Shown piece by piece: positions 63,353 to 64,000 of a stretch of 64,000 bases of DNA. The translations under genes and the position numbers were made by a program. Source of the stretch: Zobellella taiwanensis (GTDB taxonomy: Bacteria > Pseudomonadota > Gammaproteobacteria > Enterobacterales > Aeromonadaceae); contig NZ_PXYH01000001.1 in NCBI RefSeq assembly GCF_003012795.1, positions 1-64,000 of the forward strand, read 5' to 3'. The stretch's first letter is position 1. Every line of letters begins with the position of its first letter. Under the pieces are notes generated by a model. That model did no database searches, was not told the DNA's origin, and saw nothing but the letters and a program-made list of their open reading frames with translations.

Positions 63353-64000
63353 TCAGCCCGCCGGACCGGCGCCGTCGCTCATGGCCTCCACCTTGGCAAA
63401 GGCCACCGGCAGCGCCAGCAGCGCCGCCTTGCCCCGGGCGGTGAGATCGGACACAAACTGGAATTGCTGGCGCGGATCCACCGGATAGGCCTTGATCCGG
63501 TAATGGGTGCCCCAGGGGTGCTCGTCGAGCACCACGCTGACCGGCCGGGCCAGCTTGAGATAGGGGCTGGACAGGGCCACGTCCTCCAGCAGCCGGCGCA
63601 CCCGCTGGGCATCGTGCTCGGGCGCCAGGTAAAAGCTCACCACGCACATCAGGCTGGCGCCGCCGTTGTTGGCATTGTGGATAAGCCCGCTCCACAGCTT
63701 GAGGTGGGGGATCACCACCACGGTATCGTCGGGAGTGACGATGCTCACCGCCCGCAATCCGATGTGGCGCACCTCGCCGTAGCTGCCGTCCACCGTTATC
63801 CAGTCGCCGGGCCGGTAGGGCAGTTCGTAGGCCGCCACCACCCCTGCCAGCAGGCTGCTGACGTAATCCTTGAGGGCAAAGCCGATGGCCAGGCCCGCCG
63901 CCCCCAGGATGGCGATCATATTGCGCAGGGAGGGTTCGATCACCAGCGGCACCAGCCAGGCCAGGGCGGCGGCCATGATCAGGATGCGCAGGGTCGGGAT
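63353..64000 (-). CDS. MscS-family mechanosensitive channel (partial)
   Basis: The visible 3' part covers the pore helix TM3 and the beta domain: EPSLRNMIAILGAAGLAIGFALKDYVSSLLAGVVAAYELPYRPGDWI, then TVDGSYGEVRHIGLRAVSIVTPDDTVVVIPHLKLWSG. This is the MscS core, and the C-terminal alpha/beta vestibule follows. The frame stays open to the right edge, so the N-terminal helices and start lie outside. It may be a small-conductance osmotic release channel; paralogue type cannot be told. Confidence 0.9.
   Translation of the reverse strand: MPTLRILIMAAALAWLVPLVIEPSLRNMIAILGAAGLAIGFALKDYVSSLLAGVVAAYELPYRPGDWITVDGSYGEVRHIGLRAVSIVTPDDTVVVIPHLKLWSGLIHNANNGGASLMCVVSFYLAPEHDAQRVRRLLEDVALSSPYLKLARPVSVVLDEHPWGTHYRIKAYPVDPRQQFQFVSDLTARGKAALLALPVAFAKVEAMSDGAGPAG

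Overview
The window is high-GC DNA from a marine or halophilic gammaproteobacterium. The best fit is an Oceanimonas/Zobellella/Oceanisphaera-type member of the Aeromonadaceae. This rests on gene content: an MSHA pilus locus, the sodium-motor protein MotY, several Na+-coupled transporters (VC_2705-type, DASS, MetPS), RecBCD and a YbjN homologue. No rRNA or marker gene settles the genus. Nearly everything is ordinary chromosomal housekeeping; there is no prophage, integron or CRISPR array.

Layout. (1) 1-8640, minus strand: MSHA type IV pilus biogenesis genes mshI-I2-J-K-L-N-E-G-A, read from right to left. The cluster is compact: mshM, mshF and mshB are not where they sit in Vibrio. mshA ends in a strong intrinsic terminator, and directly behind its T-tract begins what looks like the 5' end of a group IIC intron, cut by the left window edge. 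(2) 8.7-24.7 kb: transport and amino-acid metabolism (VC_2705-type symporter with its DUF4212 subunit, AEC carrier, DadA, a hybrid sensor kinase divergent from a DASS transporter, MetPS), LpxM-like acyltransferase, TauE-like permease, cupin, MotY. (3) 24.7-31.6 kb: adenine deaminase, MtgA, a NagD-like phosphatase behind a clear Pho box, two CPA2 antiporters, PsiE. Two G-quadruplex heptamer tracts lie between the convergent genes at 31.1-31.2 kb. (4) 32-42.3 kb: SulP carrier, three double-domain universal stress proteins, a diguanylate cyclase, an ABC-F ATPase, a D-2-hydroxyacid dehydrogenase/secreted RNase/barstar operon, CysQ. (5) 42.5-54.1 kb: YbjN, tRNA-Ser(GGA) with a duplicated leader, a 2OG-Fe(II) oxygenase, AsnB, an MFS exporter, two large GGDEF-EAL proteins, MipA/OmpV. 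(6) 54.2-63.3 kb: recC-recB-recD with ATGA overlaps, then a MscS-type channel cut by the right edge.

A functional thread is cyclic-di-GMP. MshE carries both c-di-GMP-binding repeats of the MshEN domain, and three GGDEF/EAL enzymes lie in the same 64 kb, so pilus assembly can plausibly respond to them. A second thread is Na+/H+ and anion homeostasis coupled to stress proteins (SulP-USP-DGC-USP, CPA2 pair, MscS).

All start choices, motifs and hairpins were read by eye. Family names come from recognisable motifs and remembered family features, not from database searches.
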